This document shows, one piece after another, positions 1-7,817 of a stretch of 15,748 nucleotides of DNA. Source of the stretch: JASFUX01 sp050050115 (lineage in GTDB: Bacteria; Pseudomonadota; Alphaproteobacteria; Caulobacterales; Maricaulaceae); the NCBI GenBank assembly GCA_050050115.1, contig JASFUX010000050.1, forward strand, positions 1 to 15,748, in the 5' to 3' direction. The notes below the pieces were generated by a model that was not told the origin of the DNA, searched no databases, and worked only from the letters and a program-made list of their open reading frames with translations. Both the position numbers and the translations under genes were made by a program. Numbering within the stretch: the first letter of the stretch is position 1; every line of letters starts with the position of its first letter.

Positions 1-3000
1 GTCATAGCGCTTGACGTCGGCCAGCGCGCGCGCCTCAAGCAGCCGCCGCTCGGCGACCAGCTCGTCGGGCGTGCCTGACACCCGCGTGGCGCGCAGCGCG
101 TTCAAGGCGTCTTCGGGACGCTGGTCGAGCAGATAGATCGTCGCCAGATCGGTCGCGACCTGGGCGCGCGCGACGCCGCGCAGGCGGTTGTCCACCTGGT
201 GGGCGAGCAGCTCGGCGGCCTGCGGCAACAGATCGAAGTCGATCAGCCGGTCGGCGAGCCGGCGCAGCATCCGGTCGCCGTCCGCGCCGATGGGCGTCAG
301 GTCGTTGAACTCGTACCAGAGCGCCAGCGCCTCGATCGGATCGAGATTGTCCGCTTCTCCGTCGAGGAACATCTCGCGGAACGCCGCGCTCATGTCCGAG
401 TAGAGAATGCGCGCGTCCTGCGCCTCGGAGAAGCGCGAGGCGGCCGAGCTCATCACCTGCATGCCGCGGCGATAGTCGCCCGCCTCGAGATACATGTCGC
501 CGAGCACCCGCACGACCGCCAGCTCGATCGCATCCCCGCGCCAGCGATAGCGCAGGTTCTCCAGCTCCTCGACGGCCTCGGCCGGGGTGATCTCGCCCAG
601 CTGCTGCCTGAGCCGCACCAGCTCGTAGAGCGCGGCGACCTCCTGGGGTTCATAGCCTGCGCGGGAGATGCGCTCGGCGAGATTGATCGCCCGGCGCAGC
701 TCTCCCGAGGCGGCGTCGTAGCGGACCTCGGCGAGCTGCGCGTCAAGGCGCACCTCGGGCGGGATCTCTTCGGCGTAGGCCTCGTCGATGAACCGCTTGG
801 CGCCGGCGAGGTCGTTTAATTCAAGCGCGGCGTTCGCCGAGGCCACCAGCATCCGCCCGCGCCAATCCGAACGCAGCTCGTCGAGCGCGTCTCCGCCCTC
901 CTCGAACTGCCGCCGCGCCTCGCGCCAATCGGAGAACTGGGTCGCCACGTAGCCGCGCCAGAGCGACGCGGCGCGGCTTTCGGCCAGCTCCTCGACGTTC
1001 AGGTCCCGCTCGGCGTCCTTGAAGCGCCCGGCGAGCGTGTTGGCGACGCCGCGCAGAGCCCGGAACCGCGGATCGTTCAGCAGCCGCGGGTTCTCTTCGA
1101 GCGCGACGCGCAACACGCCGAGCGCGTCATGACCAAGCTCCTGGCCGATCAGAAGCTGCGCCAGCTCGAACCGCGCGGCCTCAGGGTCGGGTCCCGTGGC
1201 GATCTCGCGCGCCAGTTCGTTGTGGTGCGCGAAAAATTCCGTAGACGGCGCGCTCCAGCCGGCGAAGTCGATGAGGCCCGGATCGATCTGCTCCTCGGCG
1301 CCTTCGAACTCGGCGTCCCATGGCGTTTCGACCTCGGCGACGTAGGACGTCTGGTCGCGCTCGATCGCCACGCCTTCGCCCTCGGCCACGCGAAAATGCA
1401 CGCCGTCCGCGGCGCGCTCGAAGCCGAGCCCGTGCGAGGACGGCAGCGCGGTGATCTCAAGGAAGGTGCGCCGCGCGGGCAGGCCCTGAGCGGGCCCCAA
1501 GGCGGTGACGACGTTGAGCGTGTCGCCGGCTTCGGCGTCCGGCACCGCATGAACGGCGGTGACCGTCGGCAGCGCGGCGAAGAGATAAGGCGCGGTGAAC
1601 TCGTCCCCGCGGCGCTCGATGCCGGCGGGGCGCGGCGGCGCAGCGGCGGCTTCGCTGAACTGGAACGTCCACGAGGCGCCGTCGCGCAGCACAGAGACCT
1701 GGATCGACGCCGGCACGCCCAGGCGCGCCGCCGCATAGCCGGGTCCGCGCAGCGCATCGGCGCTGTCGAAATGGCGCATGCCGCTGCGGCGGATCTCCGC
1801 CAGATCGAGATCAGCCGCGGCGTCGAACACCAGCCAGACCGCGTCCCCGCGCCGGAACGCCGCCGCGCCAATCGGCGCGTCCCAGGCGAAGGTCACATGC
1901 ACGTCGCCGCCGACCGGCGCGACGGCTGCGCGAACCACGCCGCTTTGCGGGACCGGGTTGGCGACCGCCGGCGGAGGCTCGCGATCTTCTTGCTCGACGC
2001 CTTCGAAAGGATCGCGCGTGAACGCCTCGACGTCTCCGGAGGCGTCCAGCGCGCGGGTGTGGGTGAGCGGGATGTCTTCGAACGGATCGAGTTCAGGCTC
2101 GGTCGTGACAGATGCGGCCGCCGCCCTGCTTTCCGCGCCTTCCGGAGCTTCCGCTTCGTTCGGCTCAGAACCCGACGATTGAGTCGGCGGCGGCGGGCTG
2201 GCGCCGCTCTCGGCGCGCAGCGCGATCGCCAAGGCGGCGAGCTGCTCGACCGAGTCCGTGCTCGCCGAGCTTTCCATCACGTCGACGATCACCCGCGCGC
2301 CGTCGCTCCAGGCCCGCGCCGTCATTTCGGGGTCGAGCACGAACTCGACCTGCAGGCGGTCGCCGTCGTGACGCGCCTCGACGGTGGTCACGCCGTTCGG
2401 CGGATCGACGCGCAGACGCGCCAGGTTCGGCGCAGCGTCGCGCTCGAAGCGCACTTCGACGCCGCGCGGCGTCTCGACCAGATCGAAGGCGACCGGCTCG
2501 GTCCAGTCAAAGACGATGCGCGCATACTCGGCCGCCTGGGCGACGCGCACCTGCAGCGGCAGGCGCGGCGGCGGAATGGCGGCGCGGGCCGCCTCCTCCG
2601 CGGCGAGCACCTCGGCTTCTTCAGCTGCGCGCGTCTCCTGCACCTGGCGATCGCTGACGATGTCCGGCGGATCGGGCGATTCAGGGCGGACGAGGTCGAG
2701 CGCGACGACGTTGAAAGAGCGCGAAACATGCGCCCGTGCTTCGGCGGTCAGGGCGATCCGCAGCGTCCGGCCGTCCGGATCGATCCGCGCCGCGGCGACG
2801 AGGCGCGGCAGCGCCTCGGTCAGGTCCTCAAGCTCGAGCGCCATCGCCCGATCGACGCGCAGGATTGCAACCCCGTTGACGACTTCAGCGCGCGGATTGA
2901 GATCGGCGTCGCCCGCCGCGTTCGGCCAGGTCAGCGTGATGCGGACATAGTCGCCCCGCCCTTGGGCGGTCAGCCCGACGGCGTCCTGCGCCGCCGCGGC

Positions 3001-3099
3001 GGTCGATACGACCACGGCGAACACCACGGCGAACACCGCGACGCACAGCCGCAAGCCGAGCGATGCGCGCTTCAACAGATGTCCGCCGAGCGCCGGCAC
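1..3099 (-). CDS. Large exported TPR protein downstream of motE (3' end outside window)
   Basis: The frame is open for about 1033 codons and continues past the left edge, so the C-terminus is missing. A GTG at 3099 lies 8 nt after the motE stop. A TTG at 3075 is an equally good start, because it gives a textbook signal peptide: basic MKRAS, then a Leu/Val/Ala core ending in AAAAQD. No ATG start is available. After the leader come three roughly 100-residue beta-rich segments, with cores such as VRITLTW, ARIVFDW (about residue 191) and VHVTFAWDAP (about 403). They look like AMIN-type repeats, separated by acidic Pro/Glu linkers. From about residue 635 onward the protein is helical with TPR character (for example LGHDALGVLRVALEENPRL). 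Its position at the end of the fliL-fliM operon suggests a periplasmic or envelope-anchored flagellar accessory protein. The family occurs in Caulobacter relatives at this position; its molecular role is not known to me. Confidence 0.85.
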   Translation of the reverse strand, partial: MPALGGHLLKRASLGLRLCVAVFAVVFAVVVSTAAAAQDAVGLTAQGRGDYVRITLTWPNAAGDADLNPRAEVVNGVAILRVDRAMALELEDLTEALPRLVAAARIDPDGRTLRIALTAEARAHVSRSFNVVALDLVRPESPDPPDIVSDRQVQETRAAEEAEVLAAEEAARAAIPPPRLPLQVRVAQAAEYARIVFDWTEPVAFDLVETPRGVEVRFERDAAPNLARLRVDPPNGVTTVEARHDGDRLQVEFVLDPEMTARAWSDGARVIVDVMESSASTDSVEQLAALAIALRAESGASPPPPTQSSGSEPNEAEAPEGAESRAAAASVTTEPELDPFEDIPLTHTRALDASGDVEAFTRDPFEGVEQEDREPPPAVANPVPQSGVVRAAVAPVGGDVHVTFAWDAPIGAAAFRRGDAVWLVFDAAADLDLAEIRRSGMRHFDSADALRGPGYAAARLGVPASIQVSVLRDGASWTFQFSEAAAAPPRPAGIERRGDEFTAPYLFAALPTVTAVHAVPDAEAGDTLNVVTALGPAQGLPARRTFLEITALPSSHGLGFERAADGVHFRVAEGEGVAIERDQTSYVAEVETPWDAEFEGAEEQIDPGLIDFAGWSAPSTEFFAHHNELAREIATGPDPEAARFELAQLLIGQELGHDALGVLRVALEENPRLLNDPRFRALRGVANTLAGRFKDAERDLNVEELAESRAASLWRGYVATQFSDWREARRQFEEGGDALDELRSDWRGRMLVASANAALELNDLAGAKRFIDEAYAEEIPPEVRLDAQLAEVRYDAASGELRRAINLAERISRAGYEPQEVAALYELVRLRQQLGEITPAEAVEELENLRYRWRGDAIELAVVRVLGDMYLEAGDYRRGMQVMSSAASRFSEAQDARILYSDMSAAFREMFLDGEADNLDPIEALALWYEFNDLTPIGADGDRMLRRLADRLIDFDLLPQAAELLAHQVDNRLRGVARAQVATDLATIYLLDQRPEDALNALRATRVSGTPDELVAERRLLEARALADVKRYD

Positions 3100-3107
3100 G
3101 GCCGCGG

Positions 3108-3878
3108 TCAGTTCGTGCCTTCGACGCGCGCCTCGAGCGCATCGAGGGTCTGCGGCGCGCGATGGCGTCGGGCCAGCTGCATGGTCAAGCGCGCCGCCTC
3201 GGACGCGGGCATCTCCGCCAATATCGGCGCGAGCGCCTGTTCGTTCATCCGCGAAGCGACGTCGAGCAGCACGTCCTCGTCAAGCTCGAGGAAGATCGCC
3301 GCCGCCTCGTCCTCGCCCATCCGTCCATAGAGCCCGACCAGCTCCATGATCTGGGTCTCCTCGGCCTCGTCGAGCTGGCCGAGAAGATCGCCGATCCGCG
3401 CCTCGAGGCCGCGCAGCTCCGCCAGTCGGTCTTCGATCTGCGCCTCGGCGGCGGCGAGCAGGCTTTCGCGCTCGACGATGGAGCCTTCGCGCGCGTCGAG
3501 ATCGCGACGACGCTGGGACAGGCTTTGAAGTACCTCAAGCTCGCTGCGCGACATTCCCGAGCGGTCTGCAAAGGTCGTCGTCGCTGGGCAGGCGTTCTCC
3601 GTGTGCGATGCAACTGCGGCGGTTTCCGTGACTTCCGCGTGCATCTCGTCCTCGACCTGCAGGTCGAGCGGCCCGCGCGGGTCCGCCGCCTGCGCATGAT
3701 CATCGGCCTCGCCGTGGCCGGCCGCCTCGGCGGCGTAAGCCGGTTCGCCGAGCAGCAGCCGCTCGATCGCGCCGTTGGTCACGTCGAGCGACTTCAGCGC
3801 CGCCAGGCCGCCGACCGAAACGGCGACCAACGCGAAGATGCGGGAGGATTTGCCGAAACTCGACTTGCCTTGGCTCAT
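3108..3878 (-). CDS. motE: MotE-like flagellar protein with MgtE-N-like domain
   Basis: The product is 256 residues. A short basic N-terminus is followed by one membrane helix (about 13-29). Then come an Ala/Glu/His-rich periplasmic linker (about 45-95), a long coiled coil (about 111-170) and a C-terminal helical domain (about 178-240). That last domain contains the pattern MGEDEAAAIFLELDEDVLLDVASRM, broken here as MGEDEAAAIFLEL then DEDVLLDVASRM, which is typical of MgtE-N/FliG-like folds. In alphaproteobacteria MotE is a periplasmic chaperone for MotC, and homologues sit in flagellar operons, so a stator or motor role is likely. Its ATG overlaps the stop of the upstream gene by ATGA, implying translational coupling. 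The family name is secure at domain level; equivalence to the Sinorhizobium MotE is inferred. Confidence 0.8.
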   Translation of the reverse strand: MSQGKSSFGKSSRIFALVAVSVGGLAALKSLDVTNGAIERLLLGEPAYAAEAAGHGEADDHAQAADPRGPLDLQVEDEMHAEVTETAAVASHTENACPATTTFADRSGMSRSELEVLQSLSQRRRDLDAREGSIVERESLLAAAEAQIEDRLAELRGLEARIGDLLGQLDEAEETQIMELVGLYGRMGEDEAAAIFLELDEDVLLDVASRMNEQALAPILAEMPASEAARLTMQLARRHRAPQTLDALEARVEGTN

Positions 3879-4348
3879 CGCACGCCCCTCAGCCGGCGGC
3901 GGAGCTGTTCGACGTCAGCGGGCGCATCGGACTCCGCAAGCAGCTCGGCGAAGGCGTCTGCGCGCCCTGCACCGCGTCGTTCAGGCCGCGCAGGCTCAAC
4001 CGGCTCGGGTGCGCGCGCGCGCCCACGGCCGGCCCGGCGGCCCGCCCCGCTTCCCGCGCCGGGTTCCGATCCGTTGGCGATCAGGAAACTCAGCTCGTCG
4101 GCGAGCGCGCGAGCGCGGGTCACCTTCTCGTCAAGCTCGCGTCCGGCGCTGTCGCCCGCCGCGCGCAGCGCCTTGACGCTCGCCTCGGCCCGGGCGGTGG
4201 CTTCGGCCAGCTCGACGACCGTGCGCCGCACGCCGTCCTGACCGGATTTCAAAGCCGTCAGACGACGATCAAGCCGCCAGCAAAGGCTGGCGACGAGCAC
4301 GAGAACGACGGCGACGGCGCCTTCGAACACTAGGGAGAACAGGCTCAT
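3875..4348 (-). CDS. pflI: PflI-like flagellar positioning protein (DUF6468)
   Basis: This is a 157-residue bitopic membrane protein. An N-terminal membrane helix (about 5-25, FEGAVAVVLVLVASLCW) is followed by a coiled-coil region (about 30-90) rich in Ala, Glu and Arg. A low-complexity Gly/Ala/Arg/Pro segment (about 93-130) precedes a short C-terminal helix ending LRRRLRGVR. Start and stop each overlap the neighbours by ATGA (fliM upstream, motE downstream). In Caulobacter crescentus the gene directly after fliM encodes PflI, a bitopic protein that places the flagellum at the pole. Position, size and topology match that protein. The assignment rests on context and architecture rather than on a catalytic motif. 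Confidence 0.72.
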   Translation of the reverse strand: MSLFSLVFEGAVAVVLVLVASLCWRLDRRLTALKSGQDGVRRTVVELAEATARAEASVKALRAAGDSAGRELDEKVTRARALADELSFLIANGSEPGAGSGAGRRAGRGRARAPEPVEPARPERRGAGRADAFAELLAESDAPADVEQLRRRLRGVR

Positions 4349-5445
4349 TGAAACCTCGTCAAAGCGTCTTTCGCCACTTGCTCGAGCGGCTCTTCGAGCC
4401 GGACCGCGACGTGATGGCCGATTCGCCCGATTCGGCCCTTGGTCAGACGAACCGCGCCGCAGCGCAGCTCGACCGGGCTGTCGGGACCGGCGTTGAGCAT
4501 CAGGGTGTCGCCGACCTTGAGGTCCATCACCCGGCTTAAAGGCACCTGCTGCTCGTCCATCACCGCGCGCACGTCCATGCCGGTGGTCCAGAGCTCGCTG
4601 GCGAGGTGGCTTTCCCAGATGTTGTCGCGGCCGAACTTCTCGCCCATGAACTGCTGGAGCAGCGTCTTGCGGATCGGCTCGAGCGTCGCATACGGCAAAA
4701 GCAGCTCGATCCGCCCGCCGCGGTCTTCCATGTCGATCCGCAGCTTGACCAGGATCGCCGCGTTGGCGGGCCGCGCGATGGCCGCAAAGCGCGGATTGGT
4801 CTCGATCCGGTCGAGGGTAAAGTCTACGGCGGTCAGCGGCGCGAAAGCGGCGCGCGCGTCCTGAAGCACCACTTCGATCATCCGCTGCACGAGCGTGCGC
4901 TCGATCGTCGTGTAGGGCCGGCCTTCGATGCGCATCGCCGAGGTGCCGCGCCGGCCGCCCAAGAGCACGTCGACGATCGAATAGATCAGGTTGGAGTCGA
5001 CCGTCAGCAGTCCGAAGTTATCGAGCTGCTCGGCGCGATAGACCGCCAGGATCGCCGGCAGCGGGATGGAATTGAGATAGTCGCCGAAACGCACCGAAGA
5101 GATGTTGTCGAGGCTGACCTCGACGTTGTCGGAGGTGAAGTTTCTGAGGCTGGTGGTCATCAGCCGGACGAGCCGGTCGAAGACGATCTCGAGCATCGGC
5201 AGACGCTCGTAGGAGACCATCGCCGAGTTGATGATCGCTCTGAGACCCGAGCGCTCGGCCGGATCCTCGTCCCCGGCGTCGAAGCCGAGGAGGCTGTCGA
5301 TCTCGTCCTGGTTGAGAACGCGCTCGGCCGAGCCGCTCGAAGGCGCAGCCTCGCCTTCGACCATGGACTCCACTTCGGCCGCGACGGCGCTCTCTCCGTC
5401 GCCGGCCTCGGCTTCAGCTTCGTTTTGTTCGTTCTCGTCCGCCAT
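4345..5445 (-). CDS. fliM: Flagellar motor switch protein FliM
   Basis: The product has 366 residues, the expected length plus an acidic N-terminal extension of about 40 residues. The CheY-P binding motif LNQDEIDSLLGF is at 44-55. The CheC-like middle domain follows (about 68-265), with the family-typical stretches RLVRLMTTSLRNF, VRFGDYLNSIPLPAILAV and LLGGRRG. The C-terminal SpoA/FliN-like domain (about 285-360) contains DLKVGDTLML and a Gly-rich terminal segment. FliM forms the C-ring wall, binding FliG and FliN and receiving the chemotaxis signal. It lies 10 nt after the fliL stop and overlaps pflI by ATGA. The preserved CheY-P motif says the switch can respond to chemotaxis. Confidence 0.97.
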   Translation of the reverse strand: MADENEQNEAEAEAGDGESAVAAEVESMVEGEAAPSSGSAERVLNQDEIDSLLGFDAGDEDPAERSGLRAIINSAMVSYERLPMLEIVFDRLVRLMTTSLRNFTSDNVEVSLDNISSVRFGDYLNSIPLPAILAVYRAEQLDNFGLLTVDSNLIYSIVDVLLGGRRGTSAMRIEGRPYTTIERTLVQRMIEVVLQDARAAFAPLTAVDFTLDRIETNPRFAAIARPANAAILVKLRIDMEDRGGRIELLLPYATLEPIRKTLLQQFMGEKFGRDNIWESHLASELWTTGMDVRAVMDEQQVPLSRVMDLKVGDTLMLNAGPDSPVELRCGAVRLTKGRIGRIGHHVAVRLEEPLEQVAKDALTRFQ

Positions 5446-5455
5446 TTCGGTCCGC

Positions 5456-6034
5456 TTACTGAATCAGCATGTCTTCGATGAGCACGGCCTGGACCCGATC
5501 GGGAGCAACGGCCAGGTTGACCCGGCGCAGAAGCTCGAGGTGCAGCCGGTAGTTCGCTGAAGAGCCCACCAGCTCTTCGGTCCGCAGCTCCCGCAGGAAG
5601 CTCAGATATCGGTCCATGATCCGCGGCAGCGCCGGCTCGATCCGGTGCGCGGTCTCCTCGGAGTCGAGCTCCAGGCTGATCGACAGCTTCAGGTACGACG
5701 CCCGGCCGTCGCTCGACTGAATGTTCACCAGGATCTCGGGCAGCTCGTAGAAGACGACGTCGTGAGCCGCCGCGCCGGCGTGGGCGTCGCTCGCCGCGCC
5801 GTGCTCGCCCTCGGCGGCTTCGCCGTGCTCGCCGGCTTCGGCGACGTGGGCCTCGTCTTCGCCCCCGCCCAGGAGGAACATCGCGGCGGCGGCCCCGCCG
5901 AGGATCAGGACAAGCGCAGGCAGGCCGGCGAACAGCACAAGCGTCATCAGCTTGGGCTTGCCCTTTTTCTTCCCGCCCTCTTCGCCGTCTTCGCCCTCGG
6001 CGTCTTCGCCTTCGGCTTCGGGTTCCTCGGCCAT
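5456..6034 (-). CDS. fliL: Flagellar basal body-associated protein FliL
   Basis: The ATG at 6034 gives 192 residues and is preceded by GGAGA at 6 nt spacing. A GTG at 6055 in frame would add seven residues but has no comparable ribosome site. The cytoplasmic N-terminus is extremely acidic and Gly/Lys-rich (1-29). One membrane helix follows (about 30-53), then a His/Glu/Ala-rich linker. The C-terminal FliL domain (about 90-192) contains VFYELPEILVNI, YLKLSISLELDS and a typical C-terminal IEDMLIQ. FliL surrounds the stator and increases torque or stator stability. It is the first gene of the leftward operon fliL-fliM-pflI-motE-TPR; its promoter lies in the shared region with flgF. Confidence 0.95.
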   Translation of the reverse strand: MAEEPEAEGEDAEGEDGEEGGKKKGKPKLMTLVLFAGLPALVLILGGAAAAMFLLGGGEDEAHVAEAGEHGEAAEGEHGAASDAHAGAAAHDVVFYELPEILVNIQSSDGRASYLKLSISLELDSEETAHRIEPALPRIMDRYLSFLRELRTEELVGSSANYRLHLELLRRVNLAVAPDRVQAVLIEDMLIQ

Positions 6035-6088
6035 GCTCGGTCTCCGCACGCGCACATCGTTGATTCGACGTTATTTCGGGGCCGCGCG

Positions 6089-6104
6089 GTTAAAGATTGG
6101 TTCA
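6089..6104 (-). promoter_or_regulatory. CtrA-like box upstream of fliL
   Basis: Read on the minus strand the sequence is TGAA-CCAATCT-TTAAC. The CtrA consensus is TTAA-N7-TTAAC, so 8 of 9 defined bases match. It lies about 55 nt upstream of the fliL ATG. In Caulobacter the fliL operon is an early (class II) CtrA target, so the placement is sensible. A GANTC methylation site (GATTC, 6062-6066) lies between it and the gene. Confidence 0.5.
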
Positions 6105-6106
6105 GC

Positions 6107-6123
6107 GCGCGGCAACAATTGCC
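6107..6123. promoter_or_regulatory. ftr-like FlbD enhancer element in the fliL/flgF region
   Basis: GCGCGGCAACAATTGCC contains a perfect inverted repeat, GGCAA-CAA-TTGCC (6111-6123). It recurs with one base changed at 11848-11864, in the fliX/flgI region. Caulobacter ftr elements bound by FlbD are palindromes built on GGCAA/TTGCC-like arms and sit about 100 bp from sigma-54 promoters. Here the centre is 117 bp from the predicted flgF start and adjacent to the fliL CtrA-like box, so it could activate flgF and also modulate fliL. Confidence 0.6.
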
Positions 6124-6178
6124 TTGCATGACGAGAAGCTTGCCCACCCGGCCGGCCCGGAATGTTTGATTAACCATA

Positions 6179-6191
6179 TAAGCCGTTGATT
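6179..6191 (-). promoter_or_regulatory. IHF site between ftr and the flgF promoter
   Basis: On the minus strand the sequence is AATCAACGGCTTA, an exact match to the IHF consensus WATCAANNNNTTR. It lies between the ftr-like element and the -24 region, the standard position for an IHF bend that brings an enhancer-bound activator to sigma-54 polymerase. IHF is known to act this way at Caulobacter class III flagellar promoters. Confidence 0.55.
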
Positions 6192-6207
6192 TCATTCAAC
6201 CTCGATG

Positions 6208-6222
6208 TGGCCCCGAGGTTGC
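6208..6222 (+). promoter_or_regulatory. Sigma-54 (-24/-12) promoter of the flgF operon
   Basis: TGGCCCCGAGGTTGC fits TGGCACG-N4-TTGC, with the essential GG and GC at the correct 12-bp register (G6210, C6222). The predicted start is near 6234, giving a 33-nt leader to the flgF ATG. An AGGGGA ribosome site lies 10 nt before that ATG. Confidence 0.65.
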
Positions 6223-6266
6223 TTTGCGTAGTCCGGAAACATGCAGTCGCAGGGGACTTCGCGAAG

Positions 6267-7001
6267 ATGGACAACGCCGTGCTCATAGGCCTTTCGCGCC
6301 AGCTGACGCTGCGCCGCGAGATGGACGTGACGGCGAACAACCTCGCGAACATGTCCACCTCGGGCTTCAAGTTCGAGCGGCTGCTGCTGAACGACATCGC
6401 CGCCGACCGCCCTGCGCAGGCCGATGACGGCGGGCCGATCACCTTCGTGTCCAACTGGGGTCTGGCGCGCGACTTCACGCCCGGCCAGCTCGAGCCGACC
6501 CAGCGCCCGTTCGACGTGGCGCTCCGCGGCGAGGGCTTCTTCCAGGTCGAGACCGAAAACGGCGAGATCCTCTACACCCGCGACGGCCGCTTCGCCTTGA
6601 ACGCCGACGGAGAGCTTTCGACGGCCGACGGCCGGCCGGTGCTCGACGACGGCGGCGCGACGATCGTGCTGCCAGCGGGCGCAGACGGTCTGGTCATCGA
6701 TCAGTCCGGATCGATCACCGTGGACGGACAAGCGCTCGGGCGGATCGGCGTCGTCGACTTCGACAACCTGGGCGCGCTCGAAAAGACCGGCGACGGGCTT
6801 TATCGCACCGACGAGCCGAGCCTGCCGGTCGACGCGCCCCAGATCGCTCAGGGCTACGTCGAGAAATCCAACGTCAATGCAATCGCTGAGATCACGCGGC
6901 TGATCGACGTGACGCGCTCATACGAGTCCGTCACCCGCATGCTCTCGAGCGATGAGGAACTGAAGCGGCGCGCCATCGACAAGCTGTCCGGCGTCCGCTG
7001 A
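6267..7001 (+). CDS. flgF: Flagellar proximal rod protein FlgF
   Basis: The product is 244 residues, beginning MDNAVLIGLSRQ. The ATG at 6267 is preceded by AGGGGA; the frame is open further upstream, but that would run through the sigma-54 promoter. The N-terminus carries the rod/hook family motif ANNLANMSTSGFK (about 23-35). The middle has the FlgE/F/G segment RPFDVALRGEGFF, and YTRDGRFALNADG follows. The C-terminus has the conserved NVNAIAEITRLIDVTRSYES. FlgF is a proximal rod subunit exported by the flagellar type III system into the periplasm. It opens the operon flgF-flgG-flgA-flgH, and 23 nt separate it from flgG. Confidence 0.96.
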   Translation: MDNAVLIGLSRQLTLRREMDVTANNLANMSTSGFKFERLLLNDIAADRPAQADDGGPITFVSNWGLARDFTPGQLEPTQRPFDVALRGEGFFQVETENGEILYTRDGRFALNADGELSTADGRPVLDDGGATIVLPAGADGLVIDQSGSITVDGQALGRIGVVDFDNLGALEKTGDGLYRTDEPSLPVDAPQIAQGYVEKSNVNAIAEITRLIDVTRSYESVTRMLSSDEELKRRAIDKLSGVR

Positions 7002-7024
7002 GGTGGGTGAAAGGGAAGACTGAG

Positions 7025-7810
7025 ATGAGATCGCTCTCTACCGCGGCCTCGGGCATGTTGGCCCAACAACTCAATGTCGAGGTCATCTCGAACAACATAG
7101 CCAACATGAATACGACGGGCTTCAAGCGTCAGCGTGCTGACTTTCAGGATCTGCTTTATCAGAACCTGCAGGTCGTCGGCGCGGACTCGTCGGACGCGGG
7201 AACAATCGTACCCTCCGGCGTGCAAGTCGGCGTCGGCGTTCGCGCCGGCGCAGTCTATCGCGTCTCCGAGCAGGGCGATCTCACCATCACCAACAACGAC
7301 TACGACCTGGCCATCTCCGGCCAGGGCTTTTTCCGCGTCCAGCTGCCTTCGGGCGAGGACGCCTACACCCGCGCGGGCTCCTTCCAGGTCGGACCCGACG
7401 GCCAGATCGTCACGCCGCAAGGCTACGTCGTCGGCCCGGGCGTCGCCATTCCAGAAGGCGCGCGCGATGTCGCCATCAACGAGTCAGGTCAGGTCCAGGT
7501 CCTGCTCGACGGCGATCCGACGCCGCAAACCGTCGGCCAGTTCGAGCTCGCCACCTTCATCAATCCGGCCGGCCTTGAAGCGACCGGCGACAACCTCTTC
7601 CTCGAGACCGCCGCCTCGGGCGCGGCCAACGTCGGCGTGCCCGGCGGGGTCGGCTTCGGCCGGGTGATGCAGGGCTTCCTCGAGACCTCCAACGTCAACG
7701 CGGTCCAGGAGATCACCGCGCTCATCGAGGCGCAGCGCGCCTACGAGATGAACGCCAAGGTGATCACCGCATCCGACGAGATGCTGCAGGCCGGCACCAA
7801 CGTTCGCTAG
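7025..7810 (+). CDS. flgG: Flagellar distal rod protein FlgG
   Basis: The product is 261 residues, the usual FlgG length. The start MRSLSTAASGMLAQQ is chosen because of the AAGGGAAG ribosome site just upstream; a further in-frame upstream start would add six residues. Family motifs are SNNIANMNTTGFKRQRADF near the N-terminus, YDLAISGQGFFRVQ and YTRAGSFQVGPDGQ in the middle, and NVNAVQEITALIEAQRAYE at the C-terminus. It forms the distal rod onto which the P- and L-rings assemble. Its co-transcription with flgA and flgH matches that order of assembly. Confidence 0.97.
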   Translation: MRSLSTAASGMLAQQLNVEVISNNIANMNTTGFKRQRADFQDLLYQNLQVVGADSSDAGTIVPSGVQVGVGVRAGAVYRVSEQGDLTITNNDYDLAISGQGFFRVQLPSGEDAYTRAGSFQVGPDGQIVTPQGYVVGPGVAIPEGARDVAINESGQVQVLLDGDPTPQTVGQFELATFINPAGLEATGDNLFLETAASGAANVGVPGGVGFGRVMQGFLETSNVNAVQEITALIEAQRAYEMNAKVITASDEMLQAGTNVR

Positions 7811-7817
7811 GGACTGA

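Noticed and set aside
1129..3330. A 733-codon open frame on the plus strand, opposite the large TPR protein gene
   Set aside because: Its product is an Arg/Asp/Gly-rich composition typical of antisense frames in GC-rich DNA. The minus-strand frame has a signal peptide, recognisable repeats and operon spacing.
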